A stretch of DNA of 64,000 bases, taken from NCBI RefSeq assembly GCF_014199985.1, contig NZ_JACHOS010000016.1:62001-126000 (forward strand), in the 5' to 3' direction. A program made the position numbers and the translations under genes. Positions within the stretch are counted from its first letter, which is position 1. Each line of letters opens with the position of its first letter. Shown here in pieces: positions 45,397 through 54,377 of the stretch. The notes beneath the pieces are model-generated. The model was not told where the DNA came from and did no database searches. It was given only the letters and a program-made list of their open reading frames with translations. The DNA is from Methylorubrum rhodesianum. Its GTDB lineage: Bacteria; Pseudomonadota; Alphaproteobacteria; Rhizobiales; Beijerinckiaceae.

Positions 45397-45442
45397 GTGG
45401 GCCCGAGGGCCCACGAGTGGCCCGTGAGTGGCCCGTGAGTGG
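45397..45442. repeat. Hairpin and 11-bp tandem repeats in the riboswitch leader
   Basis: A perfect 8-bp inverted repeat (GTGGGCCC/GGGCCCAC, 45397-45414) abuts two and a half copies of GAGTGGCCCGT (45415-45442). Both lie between the glycine riboswitch and the L,D-transpeptidase gene, so they could form part of its expression platform. There is no T run after the hairpin in the minus direction, so it is not a simple terminator. Confidence 0.55.
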
Positions 45443-45506
45443 TCTATGGGTCTGTCATCGCGCAGGCCTCCGGGGTCGCTCCGCACGCGCCTTGCTTGCG
45501 GGCCCC

Positions 45507-45685
45507 CTCTGTCATCGGCCTGAGAGTTTCGCCCGGCCCCGGACGGGGTCGCGACTTACACCATCGGCGGGAGCGGACGCTCCGCTTTCCAGAGTGTTGA
45601 ACGACGAGCGGTCCGGGTGCCTGAGAGTTTCCGGGGCGGTTGCTCCTTCGGCGGCCGGTTCGCACCGGCTCTCTCCCGCTCGTCG
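45507..45685 (-). promoter_or_regulatory. Tandem glycine riboswitch
   Basis: In minus orientation, aptamer 1 (45685-45602) is closed by a 10-bp stem CGACGAGCGG/CCGCTCGTCG. It contains the core strings GCCGAAGGAGCAA and GAAACTCTCAGGCA, hallmarks of the glycine riboswitch class. After a short linker, aptamer 2 (45594-45507) is closed by CTCTG/CAGAG and carries GCCGATGGTGTAAG and GAAACTCTCAGGCC. The first gene downstream on this strand is the L,D-transpeptidase at 45220, not gcvT. Mode (on or off switch) is not decidable by eye. Confidence 0.9.
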
Positions 45686-45970
45686 CTGACTTGGCGGTTC
45701 TATCGCGGAAATTCGGGCTTGGCCAGAAAATTAGTTAGCTTGCGATCTATTTAGTGCGATGGGACACATGATCGGGCGCCGGGCGGCCTGCGCCCCGGCC
45801 GATGCCGCTGCCGGACAGAAGGGGGGTGGCGCTCGGTCACGGCCCGAGGGGCCGCCCTTCGGAACCTTCGCCCCGGGTCACGGGCTATCCGGATGGGGCA
45901 CGGGTGCGCAGCCTCGCGTCGGCCGGACGGGCTGCGGCCGCGAGACTCGGCGGAGCGTGGAGCGGCACGG

Positions 45971-46999
45971 TTGGACAATCGTGACATCATCGTCATCGGC
46001 GGCTCCTCCGGTGCCACCGCTCCGCTGAAGACGATCCTCGGCGCCCTGCCGCAGGATCTGTCGGCGGCGGTCTTCATCGTGCTGCACATCCCCGCGCGCA
46101 GCCTCGGCCTGCTGGCGACCGTCACCTCGGCGGTCGCCCACCTTCCGGTCCACGCCGCCGCCGACGGCATGGCGATCCGCACCGGCAACATCTATCTCGG
46201 CGTTCCCGATCATCACCTTATCCTCGACGAGGGCCGGATCAGGCTCGGGCGCGGCCCGCGCGAGAACATGGCCCGGCCCTCGATCGACCCGCTGTTCCGC
46301 TCGGCGGCCGCGGCCTACGGCCCTCGGGTGATCGGGGTGCTTCTGAGCGGACTGCTCAACGACGGCGCGTCGGGCCTCGAAGCGATCAAGCGCTGCGGCG
46401 GCCTCACGCTCGTGCAGGATCCCGCCGATGCGATCGCCGACGAGATGCCGCGCAGCGCCCTCTCGGTCACGGAGGTCGATCTCACCCTGTCCGCGGCCCG
46501 CATCGGCGACGTCCTCTCGGACCTCGTGCGCGACGCCCCCGGCCCGCGCCTGCCCGTTCCGCCGGACATCCGGCTCGAGGTCGATATCGCCGCGGGAGAA
46601 CGGATCGACAGCGACGTCCTGCGCCAACTCGCCAACCCCTCGGCGATGTCCTGTCCGCATTGCGGCGGCGTCCTCTCGGAGGTGCGCGGCGGCAAGCCGC
46701 TCCGCTTCCGCTGCCAGGTCGGCCACGGCTACACCGCCGAGGCGGTGGCCAAGGAGCAGGAGGGATCCATCGACGAGGCCCTGCGCGTGGCCCTGCGCAT
46801 CATCGAGGAGCGGGCCGAACTCGTCCGGCGCATGGCCAGCGATGGACGCAAGGCCGGGCGTTCGGCCGTCAGCGAGATGTACGAGGAGCGCGCGGCCGAG
46901 TACCGGCAATACGCTGACGTGATCCGTCGTGCCGTCCTCCAGACCCTGCCGTCCCCCGAGCCGACGGACAGTGGGAGCGAGAGCGAACAGGAGGAATAG
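45971..46999 (+). CDS. CheB-type methylesterase with C-terminal zinc-ribbon extension
   Basis: About 342 residues from TTG 45971 with GGAG upstream; a start at 45893 is also possible. The CheB catalytic domain fills residues 5-190, with the Ser in IIVIGGSSGATAPLK, His in VLHIPARSLG and Asp in LLSGLLNDGASGLEAI. There is no receiver domain. The tail holds a Cys/His cluster (SCPHCGGVLSEV...RCQVGHGYTAEA), probably zinc-binding, then a helical region. No chemotaxis operon is nearby. It stands just ahead of a CheB-CheR hybrid kinase, which suggests a shared non-chemotactic signalling role. Confidence 0.85.
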   Translation: MDNRDIIVIGGSSGATAPLKTILGALPQDLSAAVFIVLHIPARSLGLLATVTSAVAHLPVHAAADGMAIRTGNIYLGVPDHHLILDEGRIRLGRGPRENMARPSIDPLFRSAAAAYGPRVIGVLLSGLLNDGASGLEAIKRCGGLTLVQDPADAIADEMPRSALSVTEVDLTLSAARIGDVLSDLVRDAPGPRLPVPPDIRLEVDIAAGERIDSDVLRQLANPSAMSCPHCGGVLSEVRGGKPLRFRCQVGHGYTAEAVAKEQEGSIDEALRVALRIIEERAELVRRMASDGRKAGRSAVSEMYEERAAEYRQYADVIRRAVLQTLPSPEPTDSGSESEQEE

Positions 47000-47226
47000 C
47001 CCGTGCGCTTCTCCGATTTGGCTCCGCACCCGCCCGTGTGCGGGCGAGTCGGTTCGCGATGGGCCGCCGCGGACTTCGCTCGGTGCGAAGGGAACGCAGG
47101 CGTGCGGATCCGGCATTCTTCGGCAAACCGCTGCACCGGTCGGTTTGAGACTGGTCAGGGCCCTTCGCGCGATCCTACAGGCAGGATCAGAACGGGCGCA
47201 CGGATGCGCTGCGGCTGGAGGCGGGG

Positions 47227-50200
47227 ATGGTGAGATCCTCCGAGACGGTTGCCCCTCAAGGCGGCAAGCCTGTCGTCGTCACCCTGTGCGCGTCGGCCGC
47301 GAACACGCGCTCGCTCGTCCACCTCCTGCAGGAGCTGCCGGCCCGGCCCGACACGGCCATCATCGTCGTGCTGCAGCACCGGGAGTCGCTCGATGCCGCC
47401 GAGTTCCAACACGCCCTCAGGGCGGCCGGCCACGACCTGACCGCCATCGAGCAGAACATGCCGCTCGTGCCGGGCCGGATCTACCTGCCCGATCCGAACG
47501 TCATCGTCAGCATCGAGAGCGATCACTTCCAGCTTCGCCCCGCCGAGCAGCGGTTCGGCGAGCGGGGAACCATCGACAGTTTCCTCGTCTCGCTTCTGGG
47601 CGAAATGGACGGGCGGACGATCTCGGTCGTCCTCGCCGGGACCGGTTCGGACGGGACCCTCGGCTTCAAGGCCGTCAAGGAGATGGGCGGCATCGCGCTC
47701 GCAGAGGAGACCGACGAGTCGAAATCCGGCGAACTCGCCGCGAGCAACATCCCCGCCGCCCTGGCGGATGCCGTCCTGCCGATCGACCAACTGGCCGAGC
47801 GGATCCGGACCAGCATCCATCAGCTCGGATCGAAGACGGAAACGGAGGCGCATCTCAACGAGGCCGAGGCCGCGATGGTGCTGGCCAGCATCGCGGCGGT
47901 GCTGCGCAACAAGACCGGCCACGACTTCCACGGCTACAAGGAAGGCACCTTCATGCGCCGCGTCCAGAGGCGGATGCAGGTCGCTCAGATCAACGACAAT
48001 GCGGCGTACGTGGAATACCTGCGCTCGCAACCGGGAGAAGCGCAGGAACTCTTCAACGACCTCCTGATCGGCGTGACGCAGTTCTTCCGCGACGCGAAGG
48101 AGTTCGAACTGCTCGAGCGCAGCGTGATCTCGAAGCTGTTCGAGGGGAAGACCTCCAACGATCAAGTCAGGATCTGGATCATCGGCTGCTCGACGGGCGA
48201 GGAGGCCTACTCCTTCGGCATCCTGCTGCGCGAGCACATGGCGGCCCTGGAGGACGTGCCGCAGGTCCAGATCTTTGCGACCGACCTCGACGGCCGGGCG
48301 CTGGCGGCGGCGCGGGCGGCCCGCTACGCCGAGACGGTCGTGCGCGACGTCAGCCCCGAGCGGCTCGCGCGCTGGTTCGTGCGGGAGGGCAACACCTATT
48401 GCATCGTCAAGGAAGTGCGGGAGATGTGCATCTTCTCCCAGCACAGCATCATCAAGGACCCGCCCTTCTCCCGCCTCGACCTGATCTCCTGCCGCAACCT
48501 GCTGATCTATCTCGACGCCGAGCTGCAGAGCCGCGTCATCCCCGTCTTCCACTTCGCCCTGAGGCCGGAGGGCGTGCTCTTCCTCGGCAATTCCGAGAAC
48601 ATCTCGCGGCACACCAACCTGTTCGCGCCGATCGAACAGCGCTCGCGCATCTTCCGTCGCCTGGAGACGCATAGCCGGATCCTGCCCGACTTTCCCTTCG
48701 CCGTGTCATCGCCGCGGCTCGAGAGCCGGCCGGCGGCGAGCCTGCCCGGACGCGCGATCGAACCGTCGCTGGCCCAGCGGGCCGAGCGCTTCGTGGAACG
48801 CTACACGCCGGCCTACGTGATCGTGGACGAGACCCACACGGTGCTGCACTTTTCCGGCCGGACCGGGCGCTACATCGACCCGGCCGGGGGCACGGCCTCG
48901 CTCAACCTGCTGCAACTGGCGCATCCCGACCTGCGCCTCGACCTGCGCGCGGCGCTCGTGCGCGCCGCCGAGGAGGGGCGGACCGTCGATCTTCCCAACC
49001 GGCGGATCGAGCAGGACGGGCAGGGCCTTCTGGTCGATATCGTGGTCGAACCGGTCAAGGACACCGCCGGTCCCATCCGCCACTTCTTCGTGCTGTTCAA
49101 GGATGGGGGGGCGGTTGCCGCCGACGCGGACGCGTCCTCGGCCTCGTCCCAGGATCAGCGCGACCGCATCCGGCAGCTCGAAACGGAGCTGCGCGAGAAC
49201 AAGGATCGGCTGCAGGCCATCGCCGAGGAAGCGGAGAGCACGAACGAGGAGCTGAAGGCCTCGAACGAGGAGTATCAGTCGCTGAACGAGGAGCTGCAAT
49301 CGGCCAACGAGGAGCTCCAAACCTCGAAGGAGGAGCTGCAATCGGTCAACGAGGAGCTGACCACCGTCAACGGCGAGCTCGGCCTGCGGGTGCAGGAACT
49401 CGGCCGCATCAACAGCGACCTCAAGAACTTCCTCGAGAGCACCCAGATCGCCACGGTCTTCCTCGACAACGACCTGCGCGTCATGCGCTTCACGCCGGCC
49501 TCGGCGGAGCTGTTCCACCTCGTCGATTCGGATGCCGGCCGGCCCCTCGCCCACATCAAGTCGCGCATCGCCTACGAGGAGCTGCATGAGGACGCCCGCC
49601 GCGTCCTGCGCACCCTGAACAGCTCCGAGCGCGAGATCGAGAATCCGCAGACCGGAACCCGCTACATGGTCCGGGTGCTGCCCTATCGCAGCGTCGACAA
49701 CTTCATCGCCGGCGTCGTCATCACCTTCGTCGACATCACCGCGCGCAAGCAGGCCGAAGCGGCCCTGCGCGAGAGCGAGGAGCGCTTCCGGCAATTCGCC
49801 GACGCCTCCTCGGACGTCCTCTGGATCCGCAACGCTCAGACGCTCGAATTCGAATATGCGGGTCCGTCCTTCGAAGCGCTGTACGGCGCTCCCCTCGGCG
49901 AACCCGGGCCGAATCATCTGCGAGCCTGGCTGAAGCTCATCGCGCGGGCGGATCGCAGGGAGGTGATCAACACCATCCGCCGCGTGCGGGCCGGCGGGCG
50001 CGTGTCCCACATCTTCCGCATCCGCCGGCCGAGCGACGGCGAGGAACGGTGGCTCGCCAACGCCAACTTCCCGCTCTTCGACGACAAGGGGCAGGTGCAT
50101 CGCATCGGCGGCATCACCTCCGACGTCACGGATGCCAAGCTGGCGGCCGAACGCCAGGACGTGCTGGTCAAGGAGTTGCAGCACCGCTCGCGCAACCTCC

Positions 50201-50733
50201 TCGGCGTGGTCACCTCGCTCGCGACCCGCACCGTCGGCCAGGGGGCGCCGGTCGAGAACTTCACCACCCGGCTGAACGCCCTCGGGCGGGCCCAGGCCCT
50301 GCTCAGCCGATCGGGCAACGACACCGTCGAGGTCAGCGCCCTCGTCCACGCCGAGCTGGCCGCCTATACCAGCGTTGCTCCCAAGCGCATCACGATCTCG
50401 GGCCCGAAGGTGCTGCTGACCTCGGAGCAGGTCCAGAACTTCGCGCTCGCCCTGCACGAACTGACCACCAACGCCGTCAAGTACGGCGCCCTGCGCGACG
50501 ATGCGGGGCGCCTGTCCGTGACCTGGGAGCGCATCCACAACAGCGGCCACGGGAAGCGCATGGCGCTGAACTGGGTCGAGAGCGACATCAGTGTCGAACC
50601 GCAGTTCCTGAGTCGGCGCGGCTACGGGCGCGAATTGATCGAGAATGCGCTCGCCTATGCTCTGCAGGGACGGACAGAATACGCTCTCAATATCGACGGC
50701 GTGCGTTGCCGGATCGAACTGCCTCTGAAGTAA
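47227..50733 (+). CDS. CheB-CheR-PAS-HWE hybrid sensor histidine kinase
   Basis: The 1168-residue multidomain protein begins with a CheB-like methylesterase domain (15-195: VVLQHRESLDAAEF, AGTGSDGTLGFKAVKEMGG). A CheR methyltransferase follows (215-480: IIGCSTGEEAYSFGIL SAM motif, DLISCRNLLIYLDAEL). Next come a degenerate PAS, a long Glu-rich coiled coil (about 640-720), two PAS domains and a HWE kinase (LVKELQHRSRNLLGVVTSLA with phospho-His, LALHELTTNAVKYGAL N-box, GYGRELIENAL). The CheB Ser elbow is not obvious, so that domain may be inactive. A receiver protein follows after 63 bases, its probable partner. The signal sensed is unknown. Confidence 0.9.
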   Translation: MVRSSETVAPQGGKPVVVTLCASAANTRSLVHLLQELPARPDTAIIVVLQHRESLDAAEFQHALRAAGHDLTAIEQNMPLVPGRIYLPDPNVIVSIESDHFQLRPAEQRFGERGTIDSFLVSLLGEMDGRTISVVLAGTGSDGTLGFKAVKEMGGIALAEETDESKSGELAASNIPAALADAVLPIDQLAERIRTSIHQLGSKTETEAHLNEAEAAMVLASIAAVLRNKTGHDFHGYKEGTFMRRVQRRMQVAQINDNAAYVEYLRSQPGEAQELFNDLLIGVTQFFRDAKEFELLERSVISKLFEGKTSNDQVRIWIIGCSTGEEAYSFGILLREHMAALEDVPQVQIFATDLDGRALAAARAARYAETVVRDVSPERLARWFVREGNTYCIVKEVREMCIFSQHSIIKDPPFSRLDLISCRNLLIYLDAELQSRVIPVFHFALRPEGVLFLGNSENISRHTNLFAPIEQRSRIFRRLETHSRILPDFPFAVSSPRLESRPAASLPGRAIEPSLAQRAERFVERYTPAYVIVDETHTVLHFSGRTGRYIDPAGGTASLNLLQLAHPDLRLDLRAALVRAAEEGRTVDLPNRRIEQDGQGLLVDIVVEPVKDTAGPIRHFFVLFKDGGAVAADADASSASSQDQRDRIRQLETELRENKDRLQAIAEEAESTNEELKASNEEYQSLNEELQSANEELQTSKEELQSVNEELTTVNGELGLRVQELGRINSDLKNFLESTQIATVFLDNDLRVMRFTPASAELFHLVDSDAGRPLAHIKSRIAYEELHEDARRVLRTLNSSEREIENPQTGTRYMVRVLPYRSVDNFIAGVVITFVDITARKQAEAALRESEERFRQFADASSDVLWIRNAQTLEFEYAGPSFEALYGAPLGEPGPNHLRAWLKLIARADRREVINTIRRVRAGGRVSHIFRIRRPSDGEERWLANANFPLFDDKGQVHRIGGITSDVTDAKLAAERQDVLVKELQHRSRNLLGVVTSLATRTVGQGAPVENFTTRLNALGRAQALLSRSGNDTVEVSALVHAELAAYTSVAPKRITISGPKVLLTSEQVQNFALALHELTTNAVKYGALRDDAGRLSVTWERIHNSGHGKRMALNWVESDISVEPQFLSRRGYGRELIENALAYALQGRTEYALNIDGVRCRIELPLK

Positions 50734-50796
50734 CCTGGGAAAATTCGCTGCACTGGCAATGGGGATAGGCTTCGGCGACTTCCTGCTGCCGGAGCC

Positions 50797-51174
50797 ATGA
50801 TGACCCCGCCGACCCTTCCCCTGTCAGGGCGCCGCATCCTCGTGGTCGAGGACGAGTACCTCATCGCGATCGAGATCGAGCGATGGCTGCAGGAGGCCGG
50901 AGCCGAGGTCGCCGGCCCCGTTCCGGACGCGGAGCGAGCTCTGGCGCTCATCGAGACCGGGCCGCTCGATGCAGCCGTGCTCGATATCCATCTCAACGGC
51001 GAGCCGGCCTACGTCGTCGCCGACCGCCTCACCGAACGCGGCGTGCCCTACCTGTTCGCCACGGGGGAGGTCAGGATCGCGGAGGGGTCAGATTACCGCT
51101 CGCACGCCGTTCTGGGCAAACCGATCCTCGACGACGAACTGCTGCGAGCCGTGAGCCGGCTCATCGCTCACTGA
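50797..51174 (+). CDS. Single-domain response regulator
   Basis: A 125-residue receiver domain with the acidic pair in RILVVEDEYLIAIEIE, the phospho-acceptor Asp in DAAVLDIHLNGEPAY, the Thr in YLFATGEV and the Lys in AVLGKPILDDELL. There is no output domain. Such stand-alone receivers often pair with HWE kinases, here the gene immediately upstream. Confidence 0.9.
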   Translation: MMTPPTLPLSGRRILVVEDEYLIAIEIERWLQEAGAEVAGPVPDAERALALIETGPLDAAVLDIHLNGEPAYVVADRLTERGVPYLFATGEVRIAEGSDYRSHAVLGKPILDDELLRAVSRLIAH

Positions 51175-51395
51175 ACCGGGGCTTGTCCCGGACGGACAGG
51201 CTCGCCCATCCTGCGGCCGGCGACGCATCGGCTTGCGGCTTCACCCACCGGGATGCGAGGCTGCCGGTTGTGGACGATGCCCGCGGCCCAGGCGAGAGCC
51301 GCACATCTACGTGTCGAACGGCCGGGCGCCACGCGCGATCCTCACAGGCTCACGCCCTGGAGACGATCCCGGACGATCCGGCAAGGTGAAGCCCG

Positions 51396-51755
51396 ATGAC
51401 CGAACCATGGACGAGCACGGCTCTCGCGAAGGTCGAACGGACCACGCAGCTGGCGTCGGAAATCCGCACGATCGTCGAGCGCACGAAGCGCATCATCGCC
51501 ACTTCGCGGGAGATCCTCTCGGCACACGGGGTCGATCATTCTTCCGGGCGCCCCCCGCGCCCTCGGCCACCGGAGACGATGCCGGCGGACGCGCTCTGCG
51601 CCGCCTTCGACGCGCTGCTCGAGGCGGCGCGCCAGGCCGAGGAAGCCGGGGATCCCGAGCTGTTCACTCTCGTCGAGCGAGCCCTGCTCCAGGCCGGCGA
51701 GCGCATCGAGCGGGCGGCCTCGACGCTCGCGGGTCGCAATCCGCCCCTGCAGTAG
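51396..51755 (+). CDS. Small helical hypothetical protein
   Basis: A 119-residue soluble protein with two predicted helical parts (KVERTTQLASEIRTIVERTK and FDALLEAARQAEEAGDPELF) separated by a Pro-rich linker. The ATG follows an AGGTGAAG-like site. No family is recognised. It lies 221 bases after the receiver gene on the same strand and is convergent with the next small gene. Confidence 0.6.
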   Translation: MTEPWTSTALAKVERTTQLASEIRTIVERTKRIIATSREILSAHGVDHSSGRPPRPRPPETMPADALCAAFDALLEAARQAEEAGDPELFTLVERALLQAGERIERAASTLAGRNPPLQ

Positions 51756-51764
51756 GCGATCCGA

Positions 51765-51980
51765 TCAGGTGAGGCCGCGCGCGCTCCGCCAAGCCTGGAG
51801 CGCGCGCAGGCGCTCTTCGTAGGCGAGACGAAGCGCGGTCTCGGGTTCGCCCTTCATTTCGGGCGGCGTCAACGCCTCCTCGACGACGGACGTGCCGATC
51901 TGCTTGGCGATCTCGTGACGCCAGCAGGCGTCGGCGACCGCGAACTCGATATCCGTGCGAATCCTGTCTTCGTCGTCCAT
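51765..51980 (-). CDS. Small acidic hypothetical protein
   Basis: A 71-residue frame (MDDEDRIRTDIEFAVADACW...) with a helical, charged composition and no signal peptide. I do not recognise it, but codon use is regular and it ends ten bases from the convergent gene. Function is unknown. Confidence 0.55.
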   Translation of the reverse strand: MDDEDRIRTDIEFAVADACWRHEIAKQIGTSVVEEALTPPEMKGEPETALRLAYEERLRALQAWRSARGLT

Positions 51981-52188
51981 CCGGCGCGTTCTCGTGCAGC
52001 GGAGCGGGCGCTGTCATCGGCCCGAACCGGGAACGGCCCACTCTAGCCCAACGCATGCCCCGGTTCGAGACGTGGCACGCGGCGCGTTGGGAGAGGTGCG
52101 CGGGAGCATGCGTCCCGTCCTCACGCCCTCCCGGCCCCTCTCCTCGCCGAGGACCATCCCTTAGCGCCCGATGAGGCCTCAGGCGCGA

Positions 52189-52803
52189 TTAGGACGGGAC
52201 GCCGCCCGCCTCGGGACAGCGCGTGAAGGCGCTCAGCGACACGCGCGCGACCGCCCGCAGGGCGTCGCGGTCGGCGCCCGACGAGGCCAGGACGCCCATG
52301 CCGGAGGCGACCGTCGAGAGAAAGCGGGCCAGCGCCGCCGGATCGGCCTCCGGTGCGAGGTCGCCGTCCCGCTGGGCCTGGGCGAACCGCTCGCGCAGGT
52401 CCGCCTCGGTCTGCGCGCGCCGGGAGGCCAGCTCGAAGGGGATGTTCTCCGAACCCTCCCCGCAGGCGAGCCCGCCCTGGACCAGAAGGCAGCCCGGCGG
52501 GTTGGCCGGGTCGGTGTGGCTCTCGGCGATACTCGACAGGAACCGCTCGGCCACCTCGCGGGCGGTCGCGCCGGCCAGCACGTGGCGCATATGCTCGCAG
52601 CGCCGCTGCGCGTAGCGGTCGAGGGCGGCCTTCAGCAGCCCCTCCTTGCTGCCGAAGGCCGCGTAGAGGGAAGGCGCCTTGATGCCCATCGCCTTCGTCA
52701 GCATGGCCAGGCTCGCGCCGTCGTAGCCGTGGCGCCAGAACACCTCCATCGCCTCGTCGAGGGCCTTGTCCGTGTCGAACGACCGGGGCCGCCCCATCAC
52801 CAT
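52189..52803 (-). CDS. TetR-family regulator, divergent to an RND efflux operon
   Basis: About 204 residues. The N-terminal TetR helix-turn-helix is clear (GRPRSFDTDKALDEAMEVFW, LAMLTKAMGIKAPSLYAAFG). The ligand domain begins KEGLLKAALDRYAQRRCEHM. Start ATG 52803 or 52797; a longer frame to 52878 would run into the promoter region. It is transcribed away from the adaptor gene at 52920, and the gap between them holds a strong palindrome, so it is most likely the local repressor of the pump. Confidence 0.9.
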   Translation of the reverse strand: MVMGRPRSFDTDKALDEAMEVFWRHGYDGASLAMLTKAMGIKAPSLYAAFGSKEGLLKAALDRYAQRRCEHMRHVLAGATAREVAERFLSSIAESHTDPANPPGCLLVQGGLACGEGSENIPFELASRRAQTEADLRERFAQAQRDGDLAPEADPAALARFLSTVASGMGVLASSGADRDALRAVARVSLSAFTRCPEAGGVPS

Positions 52804-52880
52804 TGTCCGCGGGCTCCAAATTCCGTATCGAAGTTTTGTATCGAGTGGTAGATAAGTCTCTTGACGCGCGGCGTCCACGC

Positions 52881-52910
52881 CGACATGTGTAGCGAACTCT
52901 ACAGATGTCG
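52881..52910. promoter_or_regulatory. Palindromic operator between tetR and the RND adaptor
   Basis: CGACATGTGTAG-N6-CTACAGATGTCG is a 12-bp inverted repeat with one mismatch. A -35-like TTGACG lies 14 bases before it (52861), so the palindrome would cover the -10 of the adaptor promoter. A second possible site is a direct repeat GTATCGA at 52825 and 52838, nearer the tetR start. Confidence 0.75.
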
Positions 52911-52919
52911 GAGCCGCTC

Positions 52920-54167
52920 GTGGATCCTCAGCGTGGCACCTCCTTAGGCCGTTTTTTGCTCCGACGCAGCGTCGGGGTCGGCCTCGCCCTCTCCCTGCTG
53001 GCCGGCGCCGCCTGTCTCGCGGCGCCGGCTGCCGTGTGGCAGACCGCGCCGGCCCAGGCCGCGACCCAGCAGGACGAGCCGGCGATGCCGGCCGCCGTCG
53101 CCACGGTCGAGCCGCGCGACGTGATCCTGTGGGACGAGTTCTCCGGCCGCCTGGAGGCGGTGGACCGCATCGAGGTGCGGGCCCGCGTCGGCGGCGCGAT
53201 CCAGGCCACGCATTTCGTCGAGGGCGAGCTGGTCAAGCCCGGCGATCTCCTCGTGACCATCGATCCCGCGCCCTACGCGGCGGAGGTCCAGCGCCTGGAG
53301 GCCCAGGTCGCGGGCGCCGAGGCGCGGGTCGCCCTGACCTCGAGCGACCTGGAGCGCGGGCAGCAATTGTCGGACCGGCACATCGTCACGGCGCGCGACC
53401 TCGACGTGCGCGCCAACGCCTTCAAGGAGGCGAAGGCGACCCTGGCGGGGGCGCAGGCGGCACTGGCGGCGGCGCGGCTCAACCTCGACTACACGCAGGT
53501 GCGGGCGGCCGTGGGCGGCCGCGTCGGCCGCCGGGAGATCACGCCGGGCAACCTCGTGGCGACGGGGGCCGGCGCCGCGGTGCTGACGACCCTCGTCTCG
53601 GTCGATCCGGTCTATGCCAGCTTCGACGCCGACGAGACCGTCATCCTGAAGGCACTCGCCTCGATCGCCGAACCGTCGGGCGGCCGCGGCCGGCTCGCGC
53701 GGATCCCGGTCGAGATGATCACCGCCGACGGCGCGCGCGCGCGCGGCAGCCTGCATTTCATCGACAACAAGGTCGATGCGCGCAGCGGCACGGTCCGCGT
53801 CCGCGCGACCTTCGCCAATGCCGACGGCCACCTGATCCCGGGCCAGTTCGCGCGGATGCGGCTGGGCCAAGCCGTCCCCGAATCGCTCCTGCTCGTCGAT
53901 GAGCGCGCCATCGGCACGGACCAGGACAAGCGCTTCGTCCTCGTGGTGGGGGCCGACAGCCGGGCCGAGTTCCGGGCCGTCACCCTCGGCCGGGCGGTCG
54001 ACGGCCTGCGCGTCGTGACCTCCGGCCTGTCCGGCGGCGAGCGCATCGTGGTCAACGGGCTGCAGCGCATCCGGCCCGGCACCCGCATCAGCCCGGAACC
54101 GGTCCGGATGGGCGCCCGCCCGCAGGATGTCTCGCCCGGGACGGCCAAGCTCGCGCGAGCGGAATGA
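52920..54167 (+). CDS. RND efflux periplasmic adaptor
   Basis: About 415 residues. I prefer GTG at 52920 because GGAG lies six bases ahead and it leaves the operator palindrome upstream. ATG at 52905 is inside the palindrome and has no ribosome site. A signal sequence (GVGLALSLLAGAACLAAPAA) leads into the adaptor body: VEVRARVGGAIQATHFVEGE, the coiled-coil hairpin, LNLDYTQVRAAVGGRVGRRE and GERIVVNGLQRIRPGTRIS. It pairs with the RND pump 210 bases downstream. No outer-membrane component gene is near. Confidence 0.9.
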   Translation: MDPQRGTSLGRFLLRRSVGVGLALSLLAGAACLAAPAAVWQTAPAQAATQQDEPAMPAAVATVEPRDVILWDEFSGRLEAVDRIEVRARVGGAIQATHFVEGELVKPGDLLVTIDPAPYAAEVQRLEAQVAGAEARVALTSSDLERGQQLSDRHIVTARDLDVRANAFKEAKATLAGAQAALAAARLNLDYTQVRAAVGGRVGRREITPGNLVATGAGAAVLTTLVSVDPVYASFDADETVILKALASIAEPSGGRGRLARIPVEMITADGARARGSLHFIDNKVDARSGTVRVRATFANADGHLIPGQFARMRLGQAVPESLLLVDERAIGTDQDKRFVLVVGADSRAEFRAVTLGRAVDGLRVVTSGLSGGERIVVNGLQRIRPGTRISPEPVRMGARPQDVSPGTAKLARAE

Positions 54168-54187
54168 CTTTCGCGCGAGCGGAATGA
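54151..54187. repeat. 17-bp direct repeat spanning the adaptor stop codon
   Basis: TCGCGCGAGCGGAATGA occurs at 54151-54167 and again at 54171-54187, a 20-base period. The first copy contains the adaptor stop codon, so the gene end has been duplicated in the intergenic region. More CGCGCG runs follow. Confidence 0.8.
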
Positions 54188-54377
54188 AGCTCGCGCGCGA
54201 AATTGAGGTCGCGCGCCGACTAAGCGCGCGGCGCCGAGACGCGCGCCGCTCCGACTCCCCACCCCCGAAACCGCCCGGCGGCCCCACCGTGACCGGCCGC
54301 CCGGTCGGCTGTGCGGACGGCCGCCTCACATCCGCTTCCCCGGCATCCCTTCGCCCCGTCTTCTTCCGAGGGTCGGC

